DNA of 64,000 nucleotides from RGIG4079 sp045646905 (GCA_045646905.1 JAZRLP010000029.1:1-64000), one strand, 5' to 3'; shown: positions 7,864 to 17,540, numbered from the stretch's first letter. A program made the numbers and translations. The notes: generated by a model from the sequence alone, not told the origin.

Positions 7864-10044
7864 ATGAAGAAGTATATACTATTCCTATTTATATCAATAG
7901 CATCATCGGCTTATGCTATGTTAAGCCTCGATAACAAGAGCAGAGCCATATTGTCGCAAATTAGGGATATTGCTCAAAAAGAAAACATTTTGAGCAATGG
8001 CTTAAAATCAGTACCTTCAAAAGGAAGTTTGCTCGACTCGATATATTATCCAGTAATAATTAAATTATCAAGTGATTCGGTTATAGAAAATTTGAAGTCT
8101 TTAGGGTCGGTGATATTTAGGCAACGAGAAAATTTTATATTGGCAAGTATCCCTTATAGTAAACTTGATGAGGTATCGCGCATGCCATTGGTTAATCAAA
8201 TGAGTTTGTCATCACCTATGGCATTGACTTTAGATGAAGCCCGTAAAATGACTAATGTTACTACAATTCAACAAGGGATGGGATTGCCACAACCATATGA
8301 TGGGACTGGTGTTGTAGTTGGGTTTTCCGATACTGGATTTGATCCTTCTCATCCTAATTTTAGAGATGGGAGATTAACACGATTTGTTCATTATGATGAG
8401 TTACATGCATTGAGGTATGATATGACGACATCGCAAGAAATGTCGCAATTTGCCGATACTACTAACTGGCATGCAACTCATGTGGCGGGAATTTTGGCCG
8501 GTGGTTACAAAGGTGTTCCATATTGGGGAACAGCTCCTAGTGCCGATATTGTAGCAACAACAAGTTCATTGTATGATATGGCAATTTTAGCTGGAGCAGA
8601 AGATGTTTTGGAGTATGCCAATAGTTTAGGAAAACGCGCAGTTATAAATATGTCATTGGGTCATTACTTGGGACCTCATGATGGATCTTCGTTGTTTAAT
8701 CAATATCTCGGTTTGTTGGGTGAAGAGGCTATAATATGTTTGTCATCGGGCAATGAAGGGAAGAAGCGCATCTATATACCATTTGATGTTAAAGAGGCAA
8801 CCGATGAACTCAAAACATTTGTATATGATAGTAAAATACAGAATGGTGTAACATTGCAGGGAGGAGTAGATTTTTGGAGTGCTAATAGTGATGGATTTAA
8901 TGTCGCTCTAACTATATATGACCGCAATACAAAGAGTTTTGTTTATACCTCTCCATATGTTGAACCCGTTGCCGATGGTGCTACTTCATGGGGAATAGCA
9001 TCGTCGGCATATGCAAATGGTGAAGATGTTTCAATCCCCTTGTTTGAGAGTGATTTGATAGGGGCGATAAGATTGTATTCTTCATTAAATACCGATAACA
9101 ATAGGTATAATGTATATGCAACGATTGATGTTAAAAATAGGCAATTTGATACATCGGGGGTATTAGGCCGATATTGTGTTGGTTTTATTGTAAAACCTGC
9201 TAAAGCCTCACATATTGATGTTTATGCCGATGGCACAAGATTGATGCTTGCATCGATAGGAGTTGAGGGCTTTACAAATGGAACCCCAAGTAGATCTATA
9301 TCTGACCTTGCGTGTGGCGAGAATGTAGTAGTTGTGGGAGCAAGTAACTCGCGAAATGTTACACCTAAAGTTTTTGGTGGAGAAGAGACTTATAACTTTA
9401 AAGTGGATAATGTTGCATCATTCTCAAGTTATGGCATCCTTGGCGATGGACGACAGTTGCCACATTTTTGTGCTCCAGGTAATATGATTGTGTCATCTAT
9501 GAATTCAAAATATAAACTACCATTGAGCGCCTATGAACAACGGTCATTAGCAACCAAAGAAACTATAGAGGGTTGTGATTATTATTGGATAGCTGAATGT
9601 GGCACTTCAATGTCTGCACCTCATGCTGCAGGTATTATAGCATGTTGGTTGCAGGCCGATTCTACTCTGACGACTCAAGATGTAATCAATATCGCTCAAA
9701 TGACTGCAAATAAGAATTTTGTTGATTATCCCAATCCTCAATGGGGCGCAGGAAACATCGATGCATATGCAGGGCTAAAAGAAGTCTTGAAGCGAGCAGG
9801 AGTGGGAAATGTATTGGCCAATGATGATCCTAAAATGTTGTTACGCGCAATTGGTTGGCGTCAATTTGAGGTTGATGTGCCTCAAGCAGTGATTAAAGAA
9901 GTGCAATTATACTCATCGTTGGGACAGGTTGTTTATATAGGTAATAATAATCTTTTGAATGTGTCATCTTTGCCTCAAGGTATATATATTATAAGGGTTT
10001 TACACTCTCGAGGAGAAGAAATAGACCGCATTTTGATAAAATAA
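7864..10044 (+). CDS. Second S8 subtilisin-like protease with type IX sorting tail
   Basis: A 726-residue paralogue of the preceding protease. I prefer the ATG at 7864: it yields a standard signal peptide (MKKYILFLFISIASSAYA) and lies downstream of the -7 box, whereas the TTG at 7852 only adds four residues. Triad positions are Asp156 (GFSDTGF), His203 (in HATHVAG, with Ala in place of the usual Gly) and Ser582 (GTSMSAP). A large insert separates His and Ser. The end carries a type A sorting tail (SSLGQVV, LPQGIYIIRV, then DRILIK). It probably acts outside the cell or on its surface, as does its neighbour; the pair arose by duplication. Substrate not known. Confidence 0.9.
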   Translation: MKKYILFLFISIASSAYAMLSLDNKSRAILSQIRDIAQKENILSNGLKSVPSKGSLLDSIYYPVIIKLSSDSVIENLKSLGSVIFRQRENFILASIPYSKLDEVSRMPLVNQMSLSSPMALTLDEARKMTNVTTIQQGMGLPQPYDGTGVVVGFSDTGFDPSHPNFRDGRLTRFVHYDELHALRYDMTTSQEMSQFADTTNWHATHVAGILAGGYKGVPYWGTAPSADIVATTSSLYDMAILAGAEDVLEYANSLGKRAVINMSLGHYLGPHDGSSLFNQYLGLLGEEAIICLSSGNEGKKRIYIPFDVKEATDELKTFVYDSKIQNGVTLQGGVDFWSANSDGFNVALTIYDRNTKSFVYTSPYVEPVADGATSWGIASSAYANGEDVSIPLFESDLIGAIRLYSSLNTDNNRYNVYATIDVKNRQFDTSGVLGRYCVGFIVKPAKASHIDVYADGTRLMLASIGVEGFTNGTPSRSISDLACGENVVVVGASNSRNVTPKVFGGEETYNFKVDNVASFSSYGILGDGRQLPHFCAPGNMIVSSMNSKYKLPLSAYEQRSLATKETIEGCDYYWIAECGTSMSAPHAAGIIACWLQADSTLTTQDVINIAQMTANKNFVDYPNPQWGAGNIDAYAGLKEVLKRAGVGNVLANDDPKMLLRAIGWRQFEVDVPQAVIKEVQLYSSLGQVVYIGNNNLLNVSSLPQGIYIIRVLHSRGEEIDRILIK

Positions 10045-10079
10045 GTGATAACAACTACCTATATGTGAAAAAAATGTGT

Positions 10080-10087
10080 TATTTTTG
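10080..10087 (+). promoter_or_regulatory. -7 box for cdsA
   Basis: TATTTTTG fits TAnnTTTG and lies 25 bases upstream of the cdsA ATG. No clear -33 element. Confidence 0.45.
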
Positions 10088-10112
10088 TTAGATAAAACAT
10101 TACTTACTTGAA

Positions 10113-10934
10113 ATGAATTTAAAAAACCTAATAACTCGAACCCTTTCAGGGGCTATATATGTTGCATTAATAGTGCTTGGCGTTATTACAACCCAATGGG
10201 CTTTTGTGGGACTATGTGTGTTGTTAACATTCTTGGCAACTAATGAATTTATAAAGATGACTAAACCCGAAGGCCAAAAGTTAAATCATTGGGTTGATGT
10301 CATTGGCGCAACTTCACTTGTCGCATTAGTGGGAGTATTAGGCATAATCAATGAGTCAGTGAGTCCTTATGTGGGTGTCGCAGTATTATTGGCATACTTG
10401 TTGTTACGATTAATTATACAATTATATAACAAGAATGAATCGCCAATAAATAGTTTGGCATATTCTATATTCGCGTTTGTCTATATAGTAGTCCCCATGT
10501 TATCAATGGGAGTTATATATGAGCAATCACAAGCATTATTGATGTTGATATTTGTGATGATATGGATGAACGACACAGGTGCATTCCTTGTGGGTTGCAC
10601 AATAGGAAAACACCGATTGTTTGAACGCATTTCTCCTAAAAAATCGTGGGAAGGTTTTTGGGGAGGAATGGCATTCTCTATTCTGTCGGGTGTTTTATAT
10701 TATTACTTAATTGATAAAACTAATGGTTTGACATTCTATATAATTATGGGGGTCGTTACATCAATCTTTGCAACTTTTGGCGACCTTGTAGAGTCAATGT
10801 TTAAGCGTAGTATTGGAGTAAAAGATTCGGGGAACTTGATTCCTGGCCATGGTGGAATCCTTGATCGTATTGATTCCTTGCTATTTGTGCTTCCTGCAAT
10901 GGTGCTATATCTATATATCTATTTTGTAATTTAA
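10113..10934 (+). CDS. cdsA: Phosphatidate cytidylyltransferase
   Basis: A 273-residue polytopic inner-membrane enzyme that makes CDP-diacylglycerol from CTP and phosphatidic acid, the branch point of phospholipid synthesis. About seven to eight hydrophobic segments are visible. The C-terminal CDP-diglyceride synthetase signature is intact at about residues 228-254: SMFKRSIGVKDSGNL, then PGHGGILDRID, with the paired Asp residues that bind metal and CTP. Length is normal. It is followed by purM after 17 bases, so the two are probably co-transcribed although their pathways differ. Confidence 0.95.
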   Translation: MNLKNLITRTLSGAIYVALIVLGVITTQWAFVGLCVLLTFLATNEFIKMTKPEGQKLNHWVDVIGATSLVALVGVLGIINESVSPYVGVAVLLAYLLLRLIIQLYNKNESPINSLAYSIFAFVYIVVPMLSMGVIYEQSQALLMLIFVMIWMNDTGAFLVGCTIGKHRLFERISPKKSWEGFWGGMAFSILSGVLYYYLIDKTNGLTFYIIMGVVTSIFATFGDLVESMFKRSIGVKDSGNLIPGHGGILDRIDSLLFVLPAMVLYLYIYFVI

Positions 10935-10951
10935 AAATAAACAATATAATT

Positions 10952-12118
10952 ATGAGCGATCAACGTTATAATATGCGAGGTGTTTCGGCCTCAAAAGAAG
11001 ATGTTCACAACGCAATAAAAAATGTGGACAAAGGTTTGTATCCAAAGGCTTTTTGTAAAATCATCCCCGATATATTAGGTGGCGATGAAGATTATTGTAA
11101 TATAATGCACGCCGATGGAGCTGGAACAAAATCATCGTTGGCATATGCATATTGGAAAGAAACAGGTGATTTGAGCGTGTGGAAAGGTATTGCACAAGAT
11201 GCGTTGATTATGAACATTGATGACCTCCTTTGTGTAGGTGCTACTGATAACATTCTTGTGTCATCAACCATAGGTCGCAATAAGCATTTAATCCCGGGCG
11301 AAGTTATCGCAGCAATTATTAATGGCACTGAAGAGTTGCTCTCTGAATTGCGTGAGATGGGAGTGAGTGTATATTCTACCGGTGGAGAAACAGCCGATGT
11401 TGGTGATCTTGTTCGCACTATTATCGTGGATAGTACTGTGACTTGTCGCATGAAACGAAGCGATGTTATCAATAATGCAAATATTAAAGGTGGTGATGTA
11501 ATTGTAGGTTTAGCGTCATATGGTCAAGCATCGTATGAAAAAGAATATAACGGTGGTATGGGTAGCAATGGTTTGACATCGGCTCGCCATGATGTGTTCA
11601 ATAAAACAATTGCCGAAAAATATCCCGAAACTTATGATGCTGCTGTGCCTCAAGAATTGGTTTATTCTGGTTCTGTAGGATTAACCGATGAAGTTGCAGA
11701 TGCTCCTATAAATGCAGGTAAACTTGTGTTGTCGCCAACTCGCACATATGCACCTGTAATTAAGGCTCTTCTTGATGAAATGCGTGATAAAGTGCATGGT
11801 ATGGTCCACTGTTCGGGTGGTGCACAAACAAAAGTTATGCATTTTGTTGAAAACAAACATGTGATTAAAGATAACTTATTCCCTGTGCCACCATTGTTTG
11901 ATTTAATTAGTCGTGAATCAGGGACCGATTGGGCCGAAATGTATAAGGTATTTAATATGGGTCATCGCATGGAAATTTACCTAGCCCCTGAAGATGCTCA
12001 ACGAGTAATTGAAATATCTGAATTATGGGGTATTCCAGCTCGCATTATTGGTCGAGTTGAAGTTGCCGATAAGAATCATCTTACTATTATTTCAGAAAAA
12101 GGAACTTTTGAATATTAA
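10952..12118 (+). CDS. purM: Phosphoribosylformylglycinamidine cyclo-ligase (AIR synthetase)
   Basis: A 388-residue cytosolic enzyme of purine synthesis that closes the imidazole ring of FGAM using ATP to give AIR. The AIRS N-terminal fold is evident: HADGAGTKSSLAYAY, DALIMNIDDLLCVGAT and STGGETADVGDL. In the second half GLASYGQAS and MVHCSGGAQTKVMHFVE follow the C-terminal domain pattern. It is longer than the about 345 residues of the E. coli enzyme and has the Bacteroidota-type arrangement with an N-terminal YNMRGVSASKEDVHNAIK segment. It lies between cdsA and an MltF-like gene, with short gaps of 17 bases on each side. Confidence 0.93.
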   Translation: MSDQRYNMRGVSASKEDVHNAIKNVDKGLYPKAFCKIIPDILGGDEDYCNIMHADGAGTKSSLAYAYWKETGDLSVWKGIAQDALIMNIDDLLCVGATDNILVSSTIGRNKHLIPGEVIAAIINGTEELLSELREMGVSVYSTGGETADVGDLVRTIIVDSTVTCRMKRSDVINNANIKGGDVIVGLASYGQASYEKEYNGGMGSNGLTSARHDVFNKTIAEKYPETYDAAVPQELVYSGSVGLTDEVADAPINAGKLVLSPTRTYAPVIKALLDEMRDKVHGMVHCSGGAQTKVMHFVENKHVIKDNLFPVPPLFDLISRESGTDWAEMYKVFNMGHRMEIYLAPEDAQRVIEISELWGIPARIIGRVEVADKNHLTIISEKGTFEY

Positions 12119-12135
12119 TATCAGTTGAGCAAGCT

Positions 12136-13521
12136 ATGAGAGTCGTTGCTACATTTTTAATGTCGATGACTATTCTCGTTTCAGCGATTATAAGTGGTTG
12201 TAGTGGAGCGGGAGGTGCGAATGCTCAAGCCGATACAGTAGATATATTGCCCGATACTATTAGGGTAGCTACATTATATAGCCCAACGTCGTATTTCATT
12301 TATCGTGATGCGACTTTGGGCTATGATTATAGTTTGGTAAAGCAGTTTTCTGAAGACAATAATGTCACATTCGATATAGTTATTGCTTCAAATATGAATG
12401 CAATGATTGAAATGTTAGAAACTGGCGAGGTTGATGTGATTGCATATGAAATACCAATAACATCTGAATATAAGAACCGAGTATTGCATTGCGGATTTGA
12501 AAATACCTCATCACAGGTATTGGTTCAGCCAATTATTGGTGACACGGTTCAAATTAAAGATGTAACACAATTAGTGGGTCGTGATGTGTATGTTGAAAAA
12601 GACTCAAAATATCAACAACGAATTGAAAATTTGAATAGTGAGTTAGGTGGTGGCATAAATATCCACATTGTAGATAAAGATACATTAATAACTGAGGATC
12701 TAATACGCATGGTGTCAAATGGTGAAATACCATTGACAATTGTTGATAGTGATATAGCTCGTGTAAATAAAACTTATTTTAAGGATTTAGATATTACACT
12801 CAAATTGAGTTTTCCTCAACGGGCATCGTGGGCTGTGGCTAAATCAAATGAAGATTTAGCTAAATGTATAAATAGATGGTTTGAACAAGAGTCGCCAAAG
12901 CGTATTCATGCCGAGGTTCATAAGAAATATTTTGAGTTAAGTAAAACCGAAAAACGCCCTTATACGATTGATTTTACTAAGGGATATATCTCAATATATG
13001 ATTCTTATTTTAAAAAGTATGCCAAGGAGACAGGTTGGGATTGGCGATTGATGGCCGCTCAGGCTTATGCTGAAAGTAGATTTGACTCTACGGCAGTATC
13101 GTGGGCGGGAGCACGTGGTATAATGCAGATAATGCCTGCAACGGCTCGTGCTTATGGACTCACAACTCGCATTGCTCATATTGATGATAATATAAGAGTT
13201 GCATCTCAAATATTAAAAAAACTCGACAATTCATTGTCAAAATATGTTGAAGACCCACAAGAGCGATTGAAATTTGTGATTGGTGCATATAATAGTGGAA
13301 TAGGGCATATATATGATGCAATAGCTTTGGCTAAAAAGTATGGCAAAAATCCTCAAATATGGGATGGGAATGTGGCTGAAGCAGTTCTCATGAAGACAAA
13401 GCCCGAATATTATAATGATCCAGTGTGCAAGTATGGATATTTTAGAGGAAGTCAAACTTATGACTATGTTAATGATGTAATGGAATTTTATAACAAAAGT
13501 AAACGACACATTCCTTTGTAA
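12136..13521 (+). CDS. mltF: MltF-like lytic transglycosylase lipoprotein
   Basis: A 461-residue lipoprotein. The signal peptide ends in a lipobox with Cys22 (AIISGC). Residues about 40-270 form a solute-binding type 3 domain, and residues about 285-455 an SLT lytic transglycosylase domain, the MltF architecture. The catalytic glutamate is probably Glu313 in AYAESRFDS; ARGIMQIMPATARAYGL and the GAYNSG motif follow. Such enzymes cleave peptidoglycan with 1,6-anhydro product, and the binding domain is thought to sense muropeptides. It sits 17 bases after purM, so it may be read from the cdsA promoter. Confidence 0.9.
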   Translation: MRVVATFLMSMTILVSAIISGCSGAGGANAQADTVDILPDTIRVATLYSPTSYFIYRDATLGYDYSLVKQFSEDNNVTFDIVIASNMNAMIEMLETGEVDVIAYEIPITSEYKNRVLHCGFENTSSQVLVQPIIGDTVQIKDVTQLVGRDVYVEKDSKYQQRIENLNSELGGGINIHIVDKDTLITEDLIRMVSNGEIPLTIVDSDIARVNKTYFKDLDITLKLSFPQRASWAVAKSNEDLAKCINRWFEQESPKRIHAEVHKKYFELSKTEKRPYTIDFTKGYISIYDSYFKKYAKETGWDWRLMAAQAYAESRFDSTAVSWAGARGIMQIMPATARAYGLTTRIAHIDDNIRVASQILKKLDNSLSKYVEDPQERLKFVIGAYNSGIGHIYDAIALAKKYGKNPQIWDGNVAEAVLMKTKPEYYNDPVCKYGYFRGSQTYDYVNDVMEFYNKSKRHIPL

Positions 13522-13545
13522 TGTTATATAAATACTTTATATTTG
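13515..13545 (+). promoter_or_regulatory. Promoter of DUF3332 gene
   Basis: -33 TTTG (13515-13518), an exact 19-base spacer, and -7 TATATTTG (13538-13545). The -33 element overlaps the stop of the preceding gene. The ATG follows 42 bases after the -7 box. Confidence 0.75.
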
Positions 13546-13587
13546 TAACAGTTTATTATATTTTTTAACCACTAAATTAATTTTTAT

Positions 13588-14133
13588 ATGAAAAAGAGGT
13601 ATTTAAGTGTAGCCGTTGTAATAGCTTTGGTTGGCTCAATGATGTCAACATCTTGTATTGGTAGTTTCTCACTTACCAATAAGTTGCTTTCATGGAACAA
13701 ATCAATAGGAAATAAATTTGTAAACGAACTTGTTTTTATCGCATTTTGTATTGTTCCAGTGTATGAAGTTACTGCTTTGGCCGATGTATTAGTGCTGAAC
13801 TCAATTGAATTTTGGAGTGGAAACAATGCGTTAGCAAAGGGAACAAAAGTAATAGACGGACAAGATGGTCGTTACTATGTCGAATGTGATGGAAAAGGAT
13901 ATACAATTAAGAGTGAAAATGATGGCTCTGTAGTTCGCCTTGATTTTGACCAAGATGAACAAACATGGAGTGCAACAGTAAATGGCGAAACACACAACAT
14001 CCTCACCTTCGTTGATGATTCGCATGTAAAAGTTCCATCAGTAAATGGTGGATATGAAGTTGTTGAACTCACTCAAGAAGCTGTTTGGGCTTATCAAGGT
14101 AAAGTAGCAACATCACAATTTGCGCTCAAATAA
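13588..14133 (+). CDS. DUF3332-family lipoprotein
   Basis: A 181-residue protein with a signal peptide and a likely lipobox (STSC, Cys23). It matches the DUF3332 pattern: GSFSLTNKLLSWNKSIGNKF, then a hydrophobic stretch ending near residue 72 and a WSGNNA segment. The C-terminal half (about residues 95-180) is a small beta-rich domain. Members are widespread in Bacteroidota and some Gammaproteobacteria with no assigned function; probably membrane-anchored. It has its own promoter and a terminator hairpin, so it forms a single-gene unit. Confidence 0.8.
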   Translation: MKKRYLSVAVVIALVGSMMSTSCIGSFSLTNKLLSWNKSIGNKFVNELVFIAFCIVPVYEVTALADVLVLNSIEFWSGNNALAKGTKVIDGQDGRYYVECDGKGYTIKSENDGSVVRLDFDQDEQTWSATVNGETHNILTFVDDSHVKVPSVNGGYEVVELTQEAVWAYQGKVATSQFALK

Positions 14134-14159
14134 AATTAGGTTACTGAAATTTTAAAAAT

Positions 14160-14204
14160 ATAGGTGAAGAATAGCCATAATAGCTGTCCTTCACCTATTT
14201 TCTT
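14160..14204 (+). terminator. Terminator of DUF3332 gene
   Basis: ATAGGTGAAG (14160-14169) pairs with CTTCACCTAT (14189-14198), followed by TTTCTT. The 19-base loop is long but the stem is perfect. Confidence 0.65.
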
Positions 14205-14216
14205 ATTTATTTTGTG

Positions 14217-14224
14217 TATCTTTG
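14217..14224 (+). promoter_or_regulatory. -7 box of the GT2-DUF6056-RluA-fmt operon
   Basis: TATCTTTG matches the consensus and lies 32 bases before the first ATG of the run. No clear -33 element is seen. Confidence 0.5.
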
Positions 14225-14256
14225 CGTAATAATCAACCATTAACATTGCTTGAGAG

Positions 14257-15207
14257 ATGAAAAAAGTATCGTTGTTAATCCCTTTTTACAATGAACAAGA
14301 AGTTTTACCTATGTTATACGATAGGGTAATGACTTTGATTGATAGCAATTCAATGTATAACTGGGAAGTATTATTGGTTAATGATGGAAGTTCCGATAAT
14401 AGCTTATGCGCTGTGAAACAAATGCATATGCGCGATTCTCGCTTTAGGTATATCGATTTGTCTCGAAATTTTGGGAAAGAGATAGCAATGTTAGCTGGAT
14501 TGGATTATGTAACGGGTGATTGCGTGGTGATTATGGATGCCGATTTGCAACATCCACCAGAACTTATTCCCGATATGTTAAAACTATGGGAAGAGGGATA
14601 TGATGATATTTATGGTAAACGAAATAATCGTGGTAAAGAGCCTTGGTTGAGAAAAAAGCTATCATTGCTATATTATCGTTTATTGCAAAAATCAACGAAA
14701 GTGCATGTGTTGCAAAATGTTGGCGATTTTCGTTTGTTAGATCGCATATGTGTTGATGCGTTAAAATCTATGCGAGAAACACAGCGTTATACCAAGGGGA
14801 TGTTCCAATGGATAGGATTCAAGAAAAAAGAAATTCTGTTTGACCAAGAAGATCGTATTGCCGGCGACTCTAAATGGAATTACTTTAAACTCATAGGATT
14901 AGCAGTGGAAGGGATAACCTCATATACAACTTCTCCGCTGAAAATTGCAACTGTTATGGGGCTAATAGTTTCATTGTGCGCCTTTTGTTATATGATATAT
15001 ATATTCTTTAAAGCGCTATTTATTGGTGACCCGGTGGCTGGATATCCCACAATAATGATTGTGATGCTATTCTTAGGTGGTGTGCAATTGCTTTCTTTGG
15101 GTATAATTGGTGAATATGTTGGTCGCATATTTAATGAAACAAAAAATCGCCCGGTATATTTTATTAGAGAAATTGACGGAGAAAAGCATGTTGAAAAACA
15201 AAAGTGA
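14257..15207 (+). CDS. Family 2 glycosyltransferase, DPM1/GtrB-like
   Basis: A 316-residue protein. Residues 1-225 form a GT-A fold: LLIPFYNEQEVLP at the start, VNDGSSDNS, and the nucleotide-sugar/metal motif MDADLQHPPE. Two transmembrane helices follow (about 230-255 and 265-285), ending GIIGEYVGRI. This is the layout of polyprenyl-phosphate sugar transferases that load a sugar onto undecaprenyl phosphate on the inner face of the membrane. The next gene, a polytopic protein that overlaps by about 20 bases, could use the product. The sugar cannot be told from sequence. Confidence 0.88.
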   Translation: MKKVSLLIPFYNEQEVLPMLYDRVMTLIDSNSMYNWEVLLVNDGSSDNSLCAVKQMHMRDSRFRYIDLSRNFGKEIAMLAGLDYVTGDCVVIMDADLQHPPELIPDMLKLWEEGYDDIYGKRNNRGKEPWLRKKLSLLYYRLLQKSTKVHVLQNVGDFRLLDRICVDALKSMRETQRYTKGMFQWIGFKKKEILFDQEDRIAGDSKWNYFKLIGLAVEGITSYTTSPLKIATVMGLIVSLCAFCYMIYIFFKALFIGDPVAGYPTIMIVMLFLGGVQLLSLGIIGEYVGRIFNETKNRPVYFIREIDGEKHVEKQK

Positions 15208-16834
15208 TTTTATGTTTATGAAAAAACTAAAAACCATTATCAAAAATCCTCTATTTTATATAATACTTTTGTTGCTCCTCACGGGTGTGTTTTTCTATTT
15301 GCGTTCGATAAATAGAGAACTATTTTGTGATGAAATTATGTATGGGTATAAGCTCAATGCTACCAAATATGGTGAGTATTGGACATCGCCAGCTACAGCT
15401 TTAGATGGAGAGATAAGGACTGTTAGTGATGTATTATATTCACAATATAATCATTATTTCTATGGCAATGGACGGGCTATTTCGCATACGATTGAGCAAC
15501 TTTTTACTGGAGTTATAGGAGTGAATGCTTTCTATTTTTTTAATACAATTTTATTCCTTGCAACGATAATATTATTTGTAAGGAAGTATATGCAAAGAGG
15601 TTATTATTTGCCGTGGTTATTAGCTATTATTGCATTTCTCTATTTATTCCCTTATCCGAGTAAATTATGGTATTCTATAAATTTGGCTCCAAACTATCTC
15701 ATGCCATTGTCAATGACTTTACTATTGTTTTATCAGTGGGATAAATTAAAAGATAGATGTAGTAAATCTTCAAAAATCGTGTTATGTTCGGCTCCATTTG
15801 TTGGACTGTTGGCTGGTTGGTCAAACGAGGCATTCTCCGTTCCAGTATCGGGTGCATTCTTTTTATATTATATATTAAATATTAAGAAGTTTTCGCCTAG
15901 AGTACTATTGTCGTTAATTCCACTTTGGATTGGTACTGCATTAGTTTCGTTTTCGCCAGGAGTTATAGCTCGATTCATGAAGAGCAGTGGCAAAGGTGGT
16001 TCAAAATTAATTGATGTAATTGCTCGTGCTGGAGATAATTTATTGCAGTTGAAAATCTTTTGGATACTAATGATTATAGCTATTATATTTATTATTTGGA
16101 ATAGAAATGTGCTTGTTGAAGTGCTCAAAAAGAATTTAGCTATTGTATTTTCAATAATTATAGGCTTACTTTTTGGACTTGTAGCAAATACAGCAGTTCA
16201 TTCATTTACTGCAATAGAATTCTTCTCATTAATATTGATATGTGTTTTGGTTGCACCTTATGTTGCTAAAATAAGATACAGCAAACAAATAGCGATTGTT
16301 TTTACAATCCTATTTTGTGTTCATCAATCAATGATTGTTAACGCCGAAAAAACGCAAGTAGAAATGCAACGAGCTTTAATTAGTGAATTTACTTCCAATA
16401 AAGATGGAATGGTGTTGTATGATAATTCTGACATCTCCCCCTTGGTAAAACCTTTTGTTACTATATGGGAGCAACAAGGCCACACTTTATTACATTCCAA
16501 ACCTTTCAAATTTAAGTATGGCGATAGGAATATATATATATTGTCGCAAGAAGATTATAAGGCATTTTCTACATTTAACGAGTTGTCGTCAAATAGTAGG
16601 AAGATTGATGGAGATGGCGGTTTTTATTATTATGGAGGAACATTATGTTTAACATCAGCTCGTAACATAAAAAAGAATCAAAAGTTTGTAATGAGAATAC
16701 AAGTAGGAGATGAGCCATCTAAATACAAAGAGGTAGATGCAAAACTCAAGTATGAACCTACACGATGGGGGAATTTTTATGTCGTTGATTACCCTAAAGA
16801 TGGAAAACTAACGGGAATTTATTTGAAAAAATAG
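15188..16834 (+). CDS. DUF6056-family polytopic membrane protein, probable sugar transferase
   Basis: A protein of about 548 residues from the ATG at 15188, which overlaps the glycosyltransferase gene by 20 bases; ATGs at 15212 and 15218 are alternatives. It has about ten hydrophobic segments and a soluble C-terminal part (about residues 400-548). After the first helix an acidic motif (LFCDEIMYGY) and SQYNHYFYGNGRAISH resemble the DUF6056 family and the first periplasmic loop of GT-C lipid-linked sugar transferases. With the GT2 gene before it, a role in transferring a lipid-linked sugar to an envelope acceptor is plausible but inferred. Catalytic residues are not established. Confidence 0.65.
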   Translation: MLKNKSDFMFMKKLKTIIKNPLFYIILLLLLTGVFFYLRSINRELFCDEIMYGYKLNATKYGEYWTSPATALDGEIRTVSDVLYSQYNHYFYGNGRAISHTIEQLFTGVIGVNAFYFFNTILFLATIILFVRKYMQRGYYLPWLLAIIAFLYLFPYPSKLWYSINLAPNYLMPLSMTLLLFYQWDKLKDRCSKSSKIVLCSAPFVGLLAGWSNEAFSVPVSGAFFLYYILNIKKFSPRVLLSLIPLWIGTALVSFSPGVIARFMKSSGKGGSKLIDVIARAGDNLLQLKIFWILMIIAIIFIIWNRNVLVEVLKKNLAIVFSIIIGLLFGLVANTAVHSFTAIEFFSLILICVLVAPYVAKIRYSKQIAIVFTILFCVHQSMIVNAEKTQVEMQRALISEFTSNKDGMVLYDNSDISPLVKPFVTIWEQQGHTLLHSKPFKFKYGDRNIYILSQEDYKAFSTFNELSSNSRKIDGDGGFYYYGGTLCLTSARNIKKNQKFVMRIQVGDEPSKYKEVDAKLKYEPTRWGNFYVVDYPKDGKLTGIYLKK

Positions 16835-16839
16835 TTGAT

Positions 16840-17520
16840 ATGCAAGTATTATATGAAGATAACCATATTATAATAGTCAATAAAGCTCCTGGTGAAATTG
16901 TTCAAGGAGATAAAACAGGAGATGAGCCTCTTGTTGAAACTCTTAAATCATGGATTAAGGAAAAGTATAATAAACCAGGTAATGTGTTTTGTGGAGTAGT
17001 ACATCGCCTTGACCGCCCAGTTGGTGGAGTTGTAGTTTTTGCAAAAACATCTAAAGCACTTTCGCGTCTTAATGAAATGTTTCGCAATGGAGATGTGCAT
17101 AAAACATATTGGGCAATATCACGCAATTGCCCTCCTAAAAGTGAGGACTTGTTGACGCATTATATTTCAACGGTTGAGCGAAATAATAAATCCTATGCGT
17201 CACTTGCTCCTAAAGCAGGTGCTAAGGAGGCAAAGTTGATGTATCGACACATTGCCTCATCCGATCGATATCATTTGTTAGAAGTCAATCTATTGACTGG
17301 TCGCAAGCATCAAATTAGAGTGCAGCTTTCTTCGATAGGTTGCCCCATCAAAGGCGATTTGAAATATGGCGACAAACGGAGTAATCCCGATGGTAGCATT
17401 TCATTAATAGCTCGACACATAGAATTTGAACATCCTGTATCGCATCAATTGATATCGGTTACAGCCCCTGTTCCCGATGATGTGTTATGGCAAGCCCTTG
17501 CCGAAAATGTTAATCCATAA
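16840..17520 (+). CDS. RluA-family 23S/tRNA pseudouridine synthase
   Basis: A 226-residue cytosolic enzyme without an S4 domain. The RluA catalytic motif HRLDRPVGGVVVFAKT contains the conserved Asp that attacks uridine. LLTGRKHQIRVQLSSIGCPI and GDLKYGD near residues 145-180 are family landmarks. The length fits short RluA-type enzymes that modify rRNA or tRNA; the exact target uridine is uncertain. It begins six bases after the DUF6056 gene and precedes fmt by 20 bases, so it is probably part of one transcript ending at the hairpin at 18502. Confidence 0.9.
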   Translation: MQVLYEDNHIIIVNKAPGEIVQGDKTGDEPLVETLKSWIKEKYNKPGNVFCGVVHRLDRPVGGVVVFAKTSKALSRLNEMFRNGDVHKTYWAISRNCPPKSEDLLTHYISTVERNNKSYASLAPKAGAKEAKLMYRHIASSDRYHLLEVNLLTGRKHQIRVQLSSIGCPIKGDLKYGDKRSNPDGSISLIARHIEFEHPVSHQLISVTAPVPDDVLWQALAENVNP

Positions 17521-17540
17521 GATTTATAAATAAACTAACT

